Source: Cruorifilaria tuberocauda
Taxonomy: Eukaryota; Nematoda; Chromadorea; Rhabditida; Onchocercidae
Assembly (NCBI GenBank): GCA_013365365.1
Contig: JABVXU010000113.1
Coordinates: 78,394-142,393, forward strand
DNA length: 64,000 nt
Direction of reading: 5' to 3'
Shown: piece by piece, positions 1-14,200 of the stretch
Numbering within the stretch: position 1 is the first letter of the stretch
Layout: the number at the start of each line of letters is the position of its first letter
Made by a program: the position numbers and the translations under genes
Notes under the pieces: model-generated
Told to the model about the DNA's origin: nothing
Databases searched by the model: none
What the model saw: only the letters and a program-made list of their open reading frames with translations

Positions 1-129
1 TTCTGATGAAATAAATATTTGGATAAATAGTACCCTTCGTATATATACACAACTTTAGCGAAATTATTGCTTATATTTCAAATAAAAAAGGACGATGACA
101 AAAAAATCCCTCTTGAACAATTATTAATG

Positions 130-287
130 ATCGACGTGATAAATGATTTGGAAGGAACACCATGGCTCATTATGATACTGTGGAATTGCACGCTAACGGG
201 ATTTCGTTGCAGGAATTTGATACAAGTTACCACCAATTACAGAAACTTTTTGCACCAATCCACTCTATACTTTACTAGTGAAAAAAT
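130..287 (+). CDS. Possible C-terminal coding fragment of an unknown gene (5' part outside or unresolved)
   Basis: From about 161 the frame containing ATG GCT CAT (169) reads without interruption to a TAG at 285-287, ending in the residues LQKLFAPIHSILY. Its codon choice looks like that of the real exons in this window. A second frame (about 91-165) also looks coding but does not join the first through an obvious intron. A good acceptor (TTCGTTGCAG) sits at about 211-220 and would start a last exon at GAA TTT GAT. I do not recognise the protein. It may be the last exon of a + strand gene entering from the left, a frameshifted remnant, or chance. Confidence is low. Confidence 0.25.
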
Positions 288-299
288 TTTCTGAGAATA

Positions 300-1981
300 A
301 TGCATTAGTAAACTTCAAAAGATAATATTTTACTTTTGCTCGATGATAAGATAACGTGAATAAATATGTGATTTCGTGAATAAATATGTGATTTATTATA
401 TTCTAGTTGTCAAAATAAAAATCTCAACAATATTTACTAAGCAGTTTAACTAAGATTTACAGTTGTTCATATAAATTACTGATACAGTCAAGGTGCAGTA
501 ATACCAGCATCATATACTGAAAAAGAAAAATGTATGCTTGCATATCAATTTTACGCAAATTAAATCACACCATCACTATATAGTGCCAGACGCTTCGGTG
601 CACATGAAAAACTAAAATCAATTAAAACAGTTATAAAGAAGTGACCAAATCCTAACAGTTACAAAGTACTGCAAGATAATTCAATGTAAAAATTCAAATT
701 ATCAGACAATAATTCATGCAAAACCAACATTTTATACATGAAGTCTATAATCACCCATGAGAATATTTGTATTTTGATGATGCTGCCTACCTTTTCGGTA
801 ACAATAACTCCACATATCTTCCACTTTATTTAATATCCTGCAACAGTTTTTCTAATGTCACGTAAACCCGTACTAATATTCTTGACTACCAGCTAAAATA
901 AATCTCAAAAAAAATTCTAACTTGGACCAAACAACATTAGGATACGCGTATTCATGCTTATAAAACTACTAATGAAAAGATAGAAAAAATTGAATGAATG
1001 CAAAAATATCGGCAGTACGAAATATAAAGCTTCTACAATCTACTATTTTCAATGAAATTAAACTAGCTTTAAAATAACTGAAGCAAGCGATAGCCAACAA
1101 ACAGTCTTAACAATAGATAATTTTAAAGCCCATCAAGTCTATCTTGAAATAATGTTCTTCATCATTCTGATGATACCCCGTACTGCAAAAGAAATTTTTC
1201 TTACACAACGTTACAAAATAAAGAACGTATTATCACCGGAGTAAACTTCAAAAGACTGCTTTTCAAGTTCCGGCATCACCTCACAAAAAGGGACAAAAAG
1301 AAATAGCTTCTCTTAATTTTAATTTAAATTACTTAACAGTGAAGATTAAGAGCAAATCAAACCTAGAACTAATGTGAGATTTTTAAAATCATAAGAAAAA
1401 CCATATTCTTAATACGAAATAATTAAAGGCTGAACTGCTGGCACTTTGAAACAAAGGAAAGAGTTATGAAAATATCGAAGAGACACACGTAATGTAACCA
1501 TATGCATTCCCCTCCAATCATCCTCAATTTTTTATACAACACAAACACATTATTAAAAATATTGCTTAAGGAGACTATGATACAAACCGGTCAGTCAGTT
1601 GAACAGAATCACCAATTCTTCTCTAATAAAACCCGCTTCCAGAAGACTAGATATGTTAATTCAAACTACAGTTCCACTGAGACTTACTGGTATCGGTGAA
1701 TTCATCGAGTGCCGCTGAATCACTGCCTAAAATTTATTTTAATATTCATAAATAGAAATGATTTCATGTTATTCATTACCGAAGCAACTTCATTTTATAC
1801 GAAAAAATAATCTTATGTTCATCTTTTGAGTGAATAACTCATTTTTAAACATCTGCATCTGGCTGAATGCTGCATAAATCTAAAGAAATCAAAAAATCTA
1901 AAGTACAAGACCTAATATAAAAGATTTTTAGAAGATGATATTTAAGAAAACAATCAAAATATAAGTTTGCTCCTGAAATTT
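300..1981. other. Intergenic region downstream of wdr-20
   Basis: AT-rich sequence with no convincing exon on either strand. The short ORF at 1502-1699 has no recognisable content. TTTATT at about 1733-1738, which is AATAAA on the minus strand, lies roughly 245 bp beyond the wdr-20 stop and is a plausible polyadenylation signal for that gene. Confidence 0.6.
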
Positions 1982-2350
1982 TCATGCAGAAAAAAAAGAC
2001 TTCGTGATCAATGAATGAACCTTGCCAGGTCGAGCCCAAGTCAATATGAAACCTTCTTGACATGCAGTTACCACGCAATCTTCACGAAATATCAATCCTG
2101 TTAACCGTTCATGAGCGATTTTCTTGCATATCAGTGGTTCAATTATCGCTATTTCTTCCATTCGTGGGCACACCGGTGTTCCCAAAAATTTTGCTGAATT
2201 CTCTTTATCTTTTTCGTTCGTTATAGTAGTCGAGTGATTTCTATTCCATCTGTAAGAAAGGTGAGAATTTCTAAATTCGCTTTTCACATATTTCAACACA
2301 TACAAGTGGACTGTAGTTGATCTGGTATTGTCTTTCTGTCTCTTCATTTT

Positions 2351-2386
<36 letters not shown>

Positions 2387-5300
2387 ACTTACCTATCATG
2401 TGAACCACCAGTTAACTTTGCAGCAAAACTAAAACCGCGTTTGTGTTTTTTCTCTTTGCCATGTGATCGTTCTCGAACATCAATAGTAGCAGGTTTTGAA
2501 GATTCCAAAGCTGTACACATTACCATATTCTGCATATTAAATGAATAAGTATTAAAAAAAAAGTAATGTAATGCACCTCTTCACTTTTTTTTGTTTTTTG
2601 TTTTTGCCTTCACTAAAATATTAATCAGTAAATCATATTATGCAATTTTTATTTAAGAAACCTGGTCAGTTCCAATTGAAATAACAGTTGATGCACGATG
2701 CTTTTGAATAGAAGCTGCTTGCCTCAGCACACTCTCTGTTAAATCCCATAAACATAACTGTGTATCGTGACCCACCGAACCAATTCTGAAAATGAAAAAA
2801 TATATGAAATGATCAGAAAGACGAAAAAGAGCAGGATGAATGAATGTTATTTGTTAAAATCGGCTAAAAAAAAATGGATCTTAAATAAACTTCCTACAGA
2901 TTTTGATATGCTGCCAATTAGTATTATGAGTCATTTAGATAGCCTTTACTTATCTTTATTTTGAGAAGATACTTTTTATTCTGACTATATTCGACTGGAG
3001 TAAATAATACGATATTTCAAGAAGCTTTAGCCTTATCATAAGAATCAAATCTAACACAAAAAATCGCACATTAAATGGAACATTTGAAAATCAAAGCTAG
3101 CGTCTTGTATGGAAGAAATGTAAATGAATGAAACCCACCTGTAGGTGACACCCATATTGGTATAAGCGCTACCAGTAACAGATAATAAAGAAAGAGAATC
3201 TTTCCGTGCTCGCGTTTGAACGCTTGACTGTATTCCACCTCGAACACTAGGTACTGAATTATCAGCTGCAATATTTCTGCTCGTATCTCTCTTAAACTAT
3301 GCCTAATTATATTTATACCATACAATTTTATCACAGATTTATAGCATAAAATGTCTCCAATAAAATATGTTTTCAAACTTGAAATCATAAAACTATAAGA
3401 AAAAAATTATTCAGGCGAAATAAGAGTTTCTAAGACGGTCATTTTTTCAAATAAATCAATGCATCAAAACTTATAAAAGTATTTATTATTACTATGATAT
3501 ATTTCATCAGTATTAGTACAATTATTCAAGTTAATGCAGCCTGTCATATATTCAATACTTAATTTTTATTTCTATTGAATTATTTGAGGATATGGGAACA
3601 AAAATTCAAACAGTATAGGAAGCATTAAGTAGTTAAATTATTCATTAAAACATACTGGAATTCTTTAATGAGGATAATGGTAAAGACGCTGAAGTCGATT
3701 GCAAATCAGTAAAAGATGATGGCCCGTTGAACTGCACATTATTGATAAATATACGATTAACTGACCGTGCATTTGAGTCTATTTAAACAAATAATTACAC
3801 ATTTTGTCATATTCCTCATTATTATTATCACCCAGAGAGGCAACTTTTAATGTAAATTATTTCCCACATCTATTCCCACATTATATGATCTTCAACGAAA
3901 ATGAACTTGCAAATACAGTACAGTATACGGAGAGGACATGTTGAAGGCATAAATATTTGTAGAATTTCAGTTGAATACATTAATGTATAGAACTTGTAAA
4001 AAACTGAATTTTTCCGAAGAAAATCTGACAAAAATAACCAACTTTTAAATAATGTATCGTTATTTAAATTTGATGGTTGCAAATCTTCTTCAGAACCAAG
4101 ATCAACTGGAATATTTGAGTGACCGACAGTATCCGCTGTACAAGATGTATAAGGATCGAAGGCCACCTAAAATTTACGAACTTAAGTAAGAATACAATAA
4201 TATAAAATATGTACAGTTTTGTTTAACATGTTTTAAGCTACGTCAGTAATAAGAAACCAATAATTTTAGTAAGTAAATTAAAAATTAATAGGATTTCATG
4301 CAAAAAAAATATTACAATATATTTTCAAGCGTTCAAAAGCATTCAAGTTAATAAAAATCAATGATTTTGTAGATAAAATTACAGAGCATTTTTCACATTT
4401 TCACATTCCTTAAAAAAAATGGAGGAAATGAAGAACTCACTTTAGAAATCCAACTTCTGTGTCCTTGTCCACGACAAACGACTCGCTTTTCTATGACCGA
4501 ATAAACAGTTATTAGATCATCTTCACCACCAGTAACAATATAGCGTGCATCAGGACTCCACGCTAAACAAAGTAGTCCACCAAAATAGGATTTCATATAA
4601 GCCAGTAATTCCATTGCATGATAATTAAAAATTCGTAAAAAACCATCCTAAAAGTGGAAGATGAAGTTAAGGAAATAATTGAATTATTACAATAAACTAA
4701 CTCTTTATTATCTGGTTAATATACACAATCATTCATTAATATGTAAGTTATAAATCCTGTAAAAGTTATGCCTTCATAGGATGAAAAAAATTAGCATGTT
4801 GATGCGAAAAGGATATGAAAACAGCAAATGTAAATTAATTTCAGTTATTCGTTAGTCATTATTCACCTGGCTGACCGTAGCAAGCAATTTTGTATCATCA
4901 TTAGGAGAGAATGCAAATTCATGAAGTGTGCCGCTTCCAACAGCCCAACGATAAACTGGATTTCTTGATGTTTTAGTTTTACATGTATAAATTGTATATC
5001 CGTCTCCCTAAAATTGATGCATAAATTCACTCTATCCATCCTCTCATTATGATGATGACTCAGTGGTCATTTTTCTCATGATTACACAAAAATATTGGAA
5101 ATTACCTGCTTGAAAATTTGGTAAACAGGAGGTGACTGATTACAAGGTAAATTCTCGTTGTATAGATATGCATTACCACTAGTATGAGAAGCCAGAAAAC
5201 ATTGCTGCTGGCCTAAAATTACTTTTTTTGGAGGATGTGAATATCTGCAATTTCTAGTTTCAACAACTAGCACTTTTCTTAAATAAAGTCGAGAAGTATA

Positions 5301-7633
5301 CATAGTCAAAAATTTTTTCCTTGAATTTTAATTTAAATAGCAAAAAAATTTTTTTCAGAAATGCATACCGGGGATCCATTTCAAGCAAGTTACTGCAGTT
5401 TTGTCAATTAATCTATCTTCATTGTACAACCGACTGATTTGTAAGTCGTTTCGAAATGGATCAATTAACTGAATTTGTCCAGCAGAGAAACCGATTATCA
5501 AGCTGTAAATAATCATCTATCACTTCTTATTTTCAGTCTTTTATTCTATTTGGTTAACGACTCCAGTCATTCTGATGTAGTAAGAAAATAAGTTACTTTG
5601 AAAAGTTCATTTTGATGATATGGCACAAACTTTGTGTTAACAAATACAATAAAACCCTATAGGATTTCATTTACCTAACTAATAGCTTAAAACAAGAGAA
5701 TGGATTAGAATGGACTCTTTTTGTTCAATGCTGATATCAAAATCTGATAGAGTTGCGCTGAAACGAAATAGTCCCGGCAGAAATGAATATATAGTCAATA
5801 TATGCAAGGATTAAACAAAAAATAGGGCAAAGCTTACGAAGTACTTCTTTCTAAAAATAACAGAAGTGAAGTAGAAAGTAGAAAGCAATTTTCAAAAAAT
5901 ATAAATTACAATAAATAATTCTGCAACAAATATATCTGTCTTTGTAAGTGACTGCTAGATCAAGAGAGTATTTACGTTTCAGGGAGATTTGAATTATTAG
6001 TGGATTGAGCAGAAAAAGGGAACTAACGGCACAAGAAATCACAAATATTAGTTCTAATTCAAGCAGAATGATCCTATTAATCAAATCATATAAACATATG
6101 AACTGATACAAGTTTAGTCGTTTTAACACAAGAATTGTAAGAAAAAAAAATTGGGAAAAATTAAATATCAGTTGCAAGCTTGCTAAAGCCGCCCAATCAT
6201 TTTGATTTCATAATTGAATTAGTTACGTTAAATATCAGGCATAAAATAATTCTTATATATTTTTTCATAATGTGAAGAATAAAAGTGAAAGGCGAAAATG
6301 TCAAAAAGTAAATGCTCATACAAACAAATAATTTATATCAATGCTATTCTCATGTCGCCTCTAAATGTAGACAGTAACACGATGGTTATACAGAACTAAA
6401 AATGCTTCATACACCTATTACTGTTTATTATGCATAATGTATGATGACATATATAAATATACTTAATGCAAAAAATCAAAAACATAAAAATTATTAATTT
6501 AACAAAAATAATACAGAGAAATTAAAATGACCTGCACGAAGTTGTGGTAGCAGTTTCTTGATTGAAATCATGCGATGTAGGATAAGTACCTTTGTATACT
6601 CGCTTATCAATTGGCTTATTCAAATCAACTGCACTTTGAATACCTCTAAACAATTAATTCATATTTTCTTAATAAGAACGATTATCTACATTCAATAATA
6701 TTTGATAATTTAATAAATCCAAAATCAGTGGGAAAGCTATAGCAATAACTTTTTTAATCAAACTTCTGAAATATCGGTGTTTAAATTAAGATACAAAAGT
6801 CCTATAGAAGAACTGTCGATAAGTTTAATAAAAGTAAAATAATCAGAATCGAATCAAAACACTACCGATAAACGAAAACATATAATTCGCGGCCAACATT
6901 GAAGCATATTCGATCGTTATTAGTGTTTAAATCAGAGTCCGAATAGGCAGGAGAATCACTTTCATCGAGATTATGCTCCATTTCGGTATCTAACGTCAAA
7001 TTTCGCAGTGTTGGTATGCTACCGTTCAACATCATATTACCAACAGTCTGATGTTGTTGTGATGTGGACGCTGTCGGATGGATAGTTAAAAAGGATACTC
7101 GAACAGGTGCGTTGCCCATATTATTACCACCCTGATGACAGAAACAGTTGAAATTTGGCTTTTCAGAAGTGATAGTTGTAATTTTATTCATATTCAAAGT
7201 TACAAATCTTCAAAAAATCAGCAACTGAGAACAATGTAACCCAAAATACAGTGTAATAATGAGTCCTCAATGACTCTAATGGGTCCTGTAGTTGTTTACA
7301 AAAATTCACTTTCTTCAAAAGATTTAAATGAAGAAAATTAATCATTGCGCTCTTTTTCATTATGTTCATTTCAATTTCCGTACAAAATGAACATAATTTC
7401 GTGATAAATTTCGATATCGTGCATAAGTGCTTAAAATTAAATTAATAAAAAACCTGATTTAAGGCGACACGATTTGGCCGTGAGTATTCTGAAAGGGTCA
7501 TTTGCCTATAAACACCTTCACGTGTAATGAAATGAGTTTTGAGGTCTTCCTTAGTCGTATTCAGTTGTTGAACGGATGATGAGTCAAGCGCGCTCCCGGC
7601 GGCTAACTGACTGCTCGTATTCATTGTATACAT
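1982..7633 (-). CDS. wdr-20: WDR20 / DMWD family WD-repeat protein
   Basis: Thirteen exons (minus strand, 5' to 3'): 7633-7454, 7131-6866, 6645-6532, 5502-5369, 5212-5106, 5007-4867, 4647-4441, 4166-4043, 3778-3656, 3265-3139, 2785-2662, 2529-2393, 2249-1982. All junction phases agree and give about 683 residues (human WDR20 is nearer 570). Diagnostic blocks shared with the family are the N-terminal EYSRPNRV, FSAGQIQLIDP, LAWSPDARYIVTGGEDD, VGHDTQLCLWDL, and the C-terminal GTPVCPRMEE with ICKKIAHERL and TACQEGFI. In other animals WDR20 is a beta-propeller that binds and activates the deubiquitinases USP12/USP46. In C. elegans WDR-20 acts with USP-46 and WDR-48 on glutamate-receptor turnover. 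An acidic, serine-rich insert between the first motif and GRELYVFVYR, and a serine-rich low-complexity stretch (exons 8-10), account for the extra length. The exon 10 acceptor is ambiguous (3265 or 3253, both in frame). The start could also be the second ATG (7624). Confidence 0.93.
2355..2381. repeat. (AT)n microsatellite in a wdr-20 intron
   Basis: About 13 uninterrupted AT dinucleotides between exons 12 and 13 of wdr-20, upstream of the exon 13 acceptor. Confidence 0.95.
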
Positions 7634-10600
7634 ACATCAAATTTTCGCAATCTTTCAAGTCCTATAATTAAGTTCTTTAGATTGAAATTTTACTGATAAA
7701 TTAATTTGCTTAGAAAATATATTTGTGCTTAACAAACAATATTAAGAACCTAATAAAGTAATTTGATCTACGAATGATAAATAATCAATAAATGCTAATT
7801 TGAAGCTCATGTAGCTAAAAAAGCCTGACAAAAAATTCAAAAAATTTAAACGTATGTCTGTATATGAGAAAAATATTTTTCATCATCACCATCTATGTAA
7901 TATCAACAATACCAAAAATAACAATAATAACAACTACTAACTTTAATACTTTGTTTAATTTACCAACACTCTCACTCCGCCTGTCAATTCTTCTTGTCTT
8001 ATTTGTTTATTTTAACTTAATTCGAAGATAATTTTATAAACGATGTAATCAAAATAAAGAAGTGAATGAAAAAATAAACTAACGAAAAAATAACTGACAT
8101 ATAAACGTTGTAGTTCATGAAGCACCATAACGATCCCGCATTTCATAGAAACATTTTACTGCTCTTCAAACAATCTTTATATCCATTTGATGTTGATACC
8201 CTTCTTCTCTTCTGTTGCTTATGTTTTCTACTTGTTATCACAGCGCTGTTATACTATTAGTTGTTCCCTTTTATTACTTCTAAATGTGCTATTTTCATCC
8301 CAATCTAATTTCCTGTCTCGAAGTAGCCGTAGTTGCATCAAAAAGCTAAAATATGCTTACAAAGAAACATTAACGAGCCTTATTCTAACTAAATTTAACC
8401 AAAAGTTCAATATTCTTATATCAGCAGATTACAAGGGAATAATTTGAAACATTTATTTTTCTTTTCTTATTTTCTCGTCATTTTTTTTCACTTCGCAATT
8501 TCATTTCATAAAAAAACATTGCAAAATTCGCGAAAAAGAGAGTAAGGGAGTGGAGGAAAAATAACATTATATTATAGAAAAGATAACTTTGAAAATGAAT
8601 TCCATTCCTGATTATTATAAATCAATAAAAACATGAAAACTGTGGACAAAAACTAGAACATAAAAATGAAAGTTGAAATTCTGAAAAAAACTGGAATTAT
8701 AAAGGATTAAGTATAATTTGCAAAATTTCTTGGAACATTGTATAAGATTATTGCAAAAAAATTAAAAAAGTATGTAAAAGAAGCCAACCATTACTAACTT
8801 ACTTCAGATCCCAAAATAATATTTACCTCCTACTAAAGTTCAGACAAAGCATTTCATTCATTCTAAACTTATAGCAATCAGGATGCACCAATTTTGGAAA
8901 CATGAATTATGCATATTGAGAAAATAACTTCACACTTATTAAGATAATTATTGATTTAACTTTCTCAATATATTCGTTCATTTTTGATGACCAAAATTTA
9001 TAATTAAAATTAGAAAACCTTCCAAATTATTCAAGACAAATTGATATCTACAAGGAAAAATCATTCGAAAAATGGAAATTAAGTTCTCAGAGAAAAAAAT
9101 ATATTTCAAATATGATCATTTCAATAGCTTGCTGATTAAACACTGAAACAAAGCGATCATTCGTAATCCTGAATATGAAACATGCCGTTACTGCTCACCC
9201 TCTTCCTTACAAAATGTTAAAAATAAGATGATTGGTCAACAACTTGCGATAATCATGCAATAAAGAGATGTAAAGAGTTGACCCACTGGATGACCTCATC
9301 GGTAACGACCTGATTCCGGCGAGTACCACACCTTAATCATCATTTACGAACAGAGACAAACCAAAACAATTATGAAATTTTCAATCCCAGTGAGGATTAT
9401 TAATATTGAAGATTTTGTTTGGAAATTTCCAGGTGCATTCATGTTAGCTTAGCCTCACTATAAATTGGCGTCTGATTTGGCGTCTTCAATACGCTATTCA
9501 TACTCGCTATGGAAAAGTTTAACTTACATAAAAGTAATTTGAATTTGATCAAAATTATATTCATTTACAGTAGAAGGAGCAGATGGCTAATGAAAATTCT
9601 CGAGATCTTTTTTTATCTTTCATGTGTTATTTACATTCGATGCGACAATAATGCATGTTTGATTTCGTGCATTTACGTCTATTTTACGTAACAGTAATAT
9701 ACGTGATTCTACGTGATATATGATTGGTACGAGGAGAAGCATGTTTAACAAGTAACTTGGATTTCTGGATATCTTTTTTTTATATTTAAATAGTTTGTAT
9801 TAGTTATATTTTCTGGATGAAATAGTGTATTCAAGTAAACTCGTAATTTTTCCACTCGTATTTTCCGTGACATGCATTTTGTAGATGGCGTACGTCAAAG
9901 ATATATCCAGTAGCAATAATAATATTTATTTCACTATTGTAATTCTAACTTCCAGCTGTCATTGATTTCATCGAAAAGATTGATCGAAAGGTGAAACACA
10001 AAACAGACAATAACTGTCATGTAATTTATTTTGTCTTTTACTTAGTTCTTATATTAAAGTACACAAAAATCAATCATCAAAGATCTAAAAGAAAAAAAGT
10101 TAGTTTCCGGTAAATAATATAATCAATAAATTGCAAAATTTGTTATTTAAGCAATATTTGCACTTTTTCTCTCTTCTAGCACTTATCTTCCATGCTCATT
10201 CTTTCGTTTGTTTACTTATTTACTTTAGAAATGAATACTTTCTAAATGCTAACTAAATACCTTATTTTCCATGACAATAAATGATTACTAAAATATATTT
10301 CCATATAAATTTCATAAATATTTAACGAAAAGAAAAAATGACAACAAAAGTTTTTGAAAAATAAACGAAAATTTGTTTGTTTAGAATATTTCACATCGAT
10401 AATATCAATATTCTTTATTAAATGAATGAATATTAATGATAATAAATAGATAGAGAAATGCGATAAATCTTTCAAATTTCTAAAAATCTCTTTCGCCTTT
10501 TTTTTTTTCAATCCAAATTTTAAAAGTTAAAAGGAAAAAAAAAAGCAATTTCTGCCATTTTAATTATTATCATGATGAATGAATGCTGAAATGAATTCGA

Positions 10601-11212
10601 TTGCTGAAATGTTTTCGTTAAAATTTCAAAATGTATTTTAAATTAATTTCTTTTTTTCTTCTTCATCGTAAATGATAGTAATGAATAAATGGCATAAAAT
10701 ATAGGTAAAACATGGGTAAATTTGTAGATCAAGAAATTTTTAAATGATTGCAAGTACCGTTTCTTTTACATGATAAAAAATTTTGTTTTGCCATTCATTT
10801 CAATTAATCTAAAAAATTCGGTAAAGTTTACTTTTACATTTACTTAACAAATAGAAAGAATCTATTGATCAATAAAGCAATAGGAAGAAAAAGAAATTGT
10901 TGATAATATTTTTATTCCTTATTTATTACCTTCATTTGTTGGGCATTGCATTTAAAATTAAGATATGCAAATTAATTGAAATATTTCAATGAATAAATTT
11001 TTTTAAAAGCAAAAACAAAGCAATCAAAACTTACTTACTCAAATATGAACAATTGATTCATTTACTTTTTGATTAAATCAACGATATTTTTGGCAAGTGT
11101 TAATGAATTATATCTTAATGCACAATTAGCTTAACACATTTTGTACTCTTTGAAAAATTTAAAAAATTAAGGGATATGAAAAAGTAATAATAAGTAAGCA
11201 CATGCTTCAATT
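7634..11212. other. Intergenic region between wdr-20 and unc-23
   Basis: About 3.6 kb of AT-rich DNA holding the wdr-20 promoter (right of 7633) and the 3' region of the BAG2 gene. I found no exon with a recognisable protein. The open frames at 8187-8447, 9509-9691 and 10242-10511 are hydrophobic/AT-driven and have no splice partners. The segment around 9220-9340 is less AT-rich than its surroundings but has no assignable motif. TTATTTATT near 10921-10929 gives AATAAA on the minus strand, a possible distant polyadenylation signal for unc-23. Confidence 0.5.
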
Positions 11213-14200
11213 TTAAAATTCAGCAGCACTGTAACGCTGAGCTCGTTCGATCTGATTGATCAGAGTACCTAAGCGACGACGAATTTTCTTCTGATCATCT
11301 GCTGTACATTCGATTACCTTAAATAATATCCAATATCAAATGATAGGTAAATCAATCATTACTTCTTTTTTTGATAAATGTAAGCAAAATTTATAGTTCG
11401 TTCATTAAAAGTACCATATGTGAAATATAAAAATATCTCTTCATCCTTGTTAATTTTCCTCCTCACATTTAATTGTTTGATTTATCAAAAGTTAAACGCC
11501 TAATTGTTTCACATATATCGTTTAAAGTAAGTTTAAGTTTAGGTAAAATTTTAAAATAATAGTCTCAATCTCAAAAAAATACTTTCCTTTTTTTTTTGGG
11601 CCGTTAGCTTTTCTTATCGGATTGTTATTTTACAATAAATTATATAACGATCAAACTTATGTAAATTTTAAAACTTTACCTGTGCTTGAAATCGTTGATC
11701 AATTGGTCCATCAGGTAGATCCGGTAAACAAGCATTGAGAAAACGTTTCATTGCCTGCAAAAGCGAAAACAAAAATAATAGGAAATTTTACGACGATTGA
11801 AATTAATGTTTTTTTTTGAAATTTTATAAATTTTTTAAATGCATTATTTCTCAGTTCAACTTTAAATTAAAAGCAAAAAACAAAACATTAGCTATCATGA
11901 ATACTTCCTATTGAGCGCAAAAAATCATTATTAGTAAAACTAATTAATTAATTAATTAATTAATTATTATTACCTCTTTTGCATTATTCAAATCGTCTTT
12001 CATTTTATTCATTGCTGCTTCAATCAAATTATTCACGTTATTCAACGCTTGTGTTTGTTCCGCGTTACGTGGCGTATTTACGACCACTTCAACAGCTTTA
12101 CAACGATTTAATAAACGACTAGCTGTTGCGCTAATATCATCGCGATCACCTAAACTTTACAAAAGTTTTAAAAGAAAAAAAAAAGCTGCGTAATATGTAA
12201 TATTGATTGGTAATAATAATATTTCATTATTTCAATGAAATTTAACAATCCGGAAATCAAATCCGGTAAGAAAAACCGAATCGAGTTATTGTTAATGGAA
12301 AAGAGTACGACGTATGAATTATGCTAAGATTAATATCTTAGCTATTATCTCATCATCTAATTATTTTTAGAATTAATAAAAATTTATCAATTATTTATAT
12401 TACAATTTAAAAATAATTCCAACTGAAATATTAGTAATTTGTAGCAAATTGGAAAATTTAATGTAATTTTGTAAATTTCTGCAAACATTACTTATAATAA
12501 CAATTTAGTAGTCAATGAAACATTTTATAAACTTATTGATTATTACCTTGTCCTAAACGTAGCAATTCAGAATCTAAATTCACATTTCCAAGCATATTAA
12601 TCAATGATTCTCTTTCTTGTTCTAATTGTCCAGCTGATTCTCTGTAATAATTGAAAGAACTGATCGGAAAAAAATTAGTTTGAAAATTAAATTTCAGAAA
12701 TTCTTAGAGAAAAAGCTCTTTTTTTCAGATGATTAATATTTCTTTTAAGTTATAAGATAACTTTCTGCTATTTTATTATCATTATTATCATGATTATTTG
12801 GTGATAATTATTTGCTGACTTCTTATTATGCTGACTTCTTATTATTTGCTTACTTCTTATTATTTATTATCATTATTATCACGATTATTTGATGATAATT
12901 ATTTGCTAACTTCTTTGCCTCTGTTTTTATTTTTCAATTCTCTTTCGAATAATTTTTTTAATTCAAACAAATTTACTTATTCCATTTAATTTTACTTTCT
13001 AATTGTTTAAGTTCATTTGATGTGAAAGCTTTCCATCCGTCTAATTGCTTCATGTAAAGTTAAGTGATTTCAATTTTTGATTTTAAATGTATATTAACCA
13101 TCAGGTAACCCATCAGGTCAGATAATTAACTCATATAATTAATTGTAACTTATTAATTATCATTGTTCTACCAGTATTACAAATAGATGAAATGCAAACC
13201 TAAGTTGTTCTACACGTTTTTCCACCTGATCCAACATTCCGATCATTCGCTCATTGAAATCATCAACAGATGTTTTCCTAATTAATTGAACGGGAACGTT
13301 ACGACTATTACTGGAATTCATTAGTGCTTGATTCGAATGATTAATTGTGTAACCGTCCTGTTCCACTTCAAATAAATGCTTAGCTGACGAGGAATTTCCT
13401 GGGCGAACAATACGAAAATTTCTAAAAATATCCCATTGACAACAGTGTTCATGAAATTGGAATTTTAATAGTAATTAAAATAAGAAATTGATTACTTAAA
13501 GGAAGTATATAGAAATAAACTAACACTTAACAATATGTTAGAGAATAGCTGAAAACGATGAAATTGTAATTTGAGTAAAATCAGTTCAAATCTAAGTGAT
13601 AATAAGCTAACATTAAAAACTTTTATTATTCATTCTGAGAAATTTTAGAAATTATAAATTTACTTGAAGAAATTGCGGAAAAGAAATTCTCGACAGTGTT
13701 AATAGTACAAAAATGTTCACATCATCACTCTTATCAATTTCTTTTTCGTCTTGACAAAAAATAAGTTAAAACAGCTAAAGGTTATCTAACTTTAACTTAT
13801 CAGTATGTAAAGAAAAAAAAATCGATCTAATTAATTAAAGTATCGTTGTTTGAAAAATTGAAATTGAAAAAAAAAATTTAATTGATTTTTCTTTCTTCTT
13901 AATATCAATCAACATATAAATGATCAAAGTCTTATATTTTCTTTTTCCTGATTTATCACCGAGAAATGATTTATCCCAAATCATTTTCATGCTTTTATCT
14001 AATCTAATCAAACTTATACTGCAAGAATTTTCTTATCAAATTATCATCCTCATGCAATATTTCGATAGTTTTGAATAATTTAATTTCCAAAAAGTTTTGC
14101 TACTCATCAAAAATTATATTTTTCAGTTCATTTAATGGCTATCACTAATTTATCATATCATTTTTGATTTTTTTTTTCTTCCACTTTATCTCATACTTAT

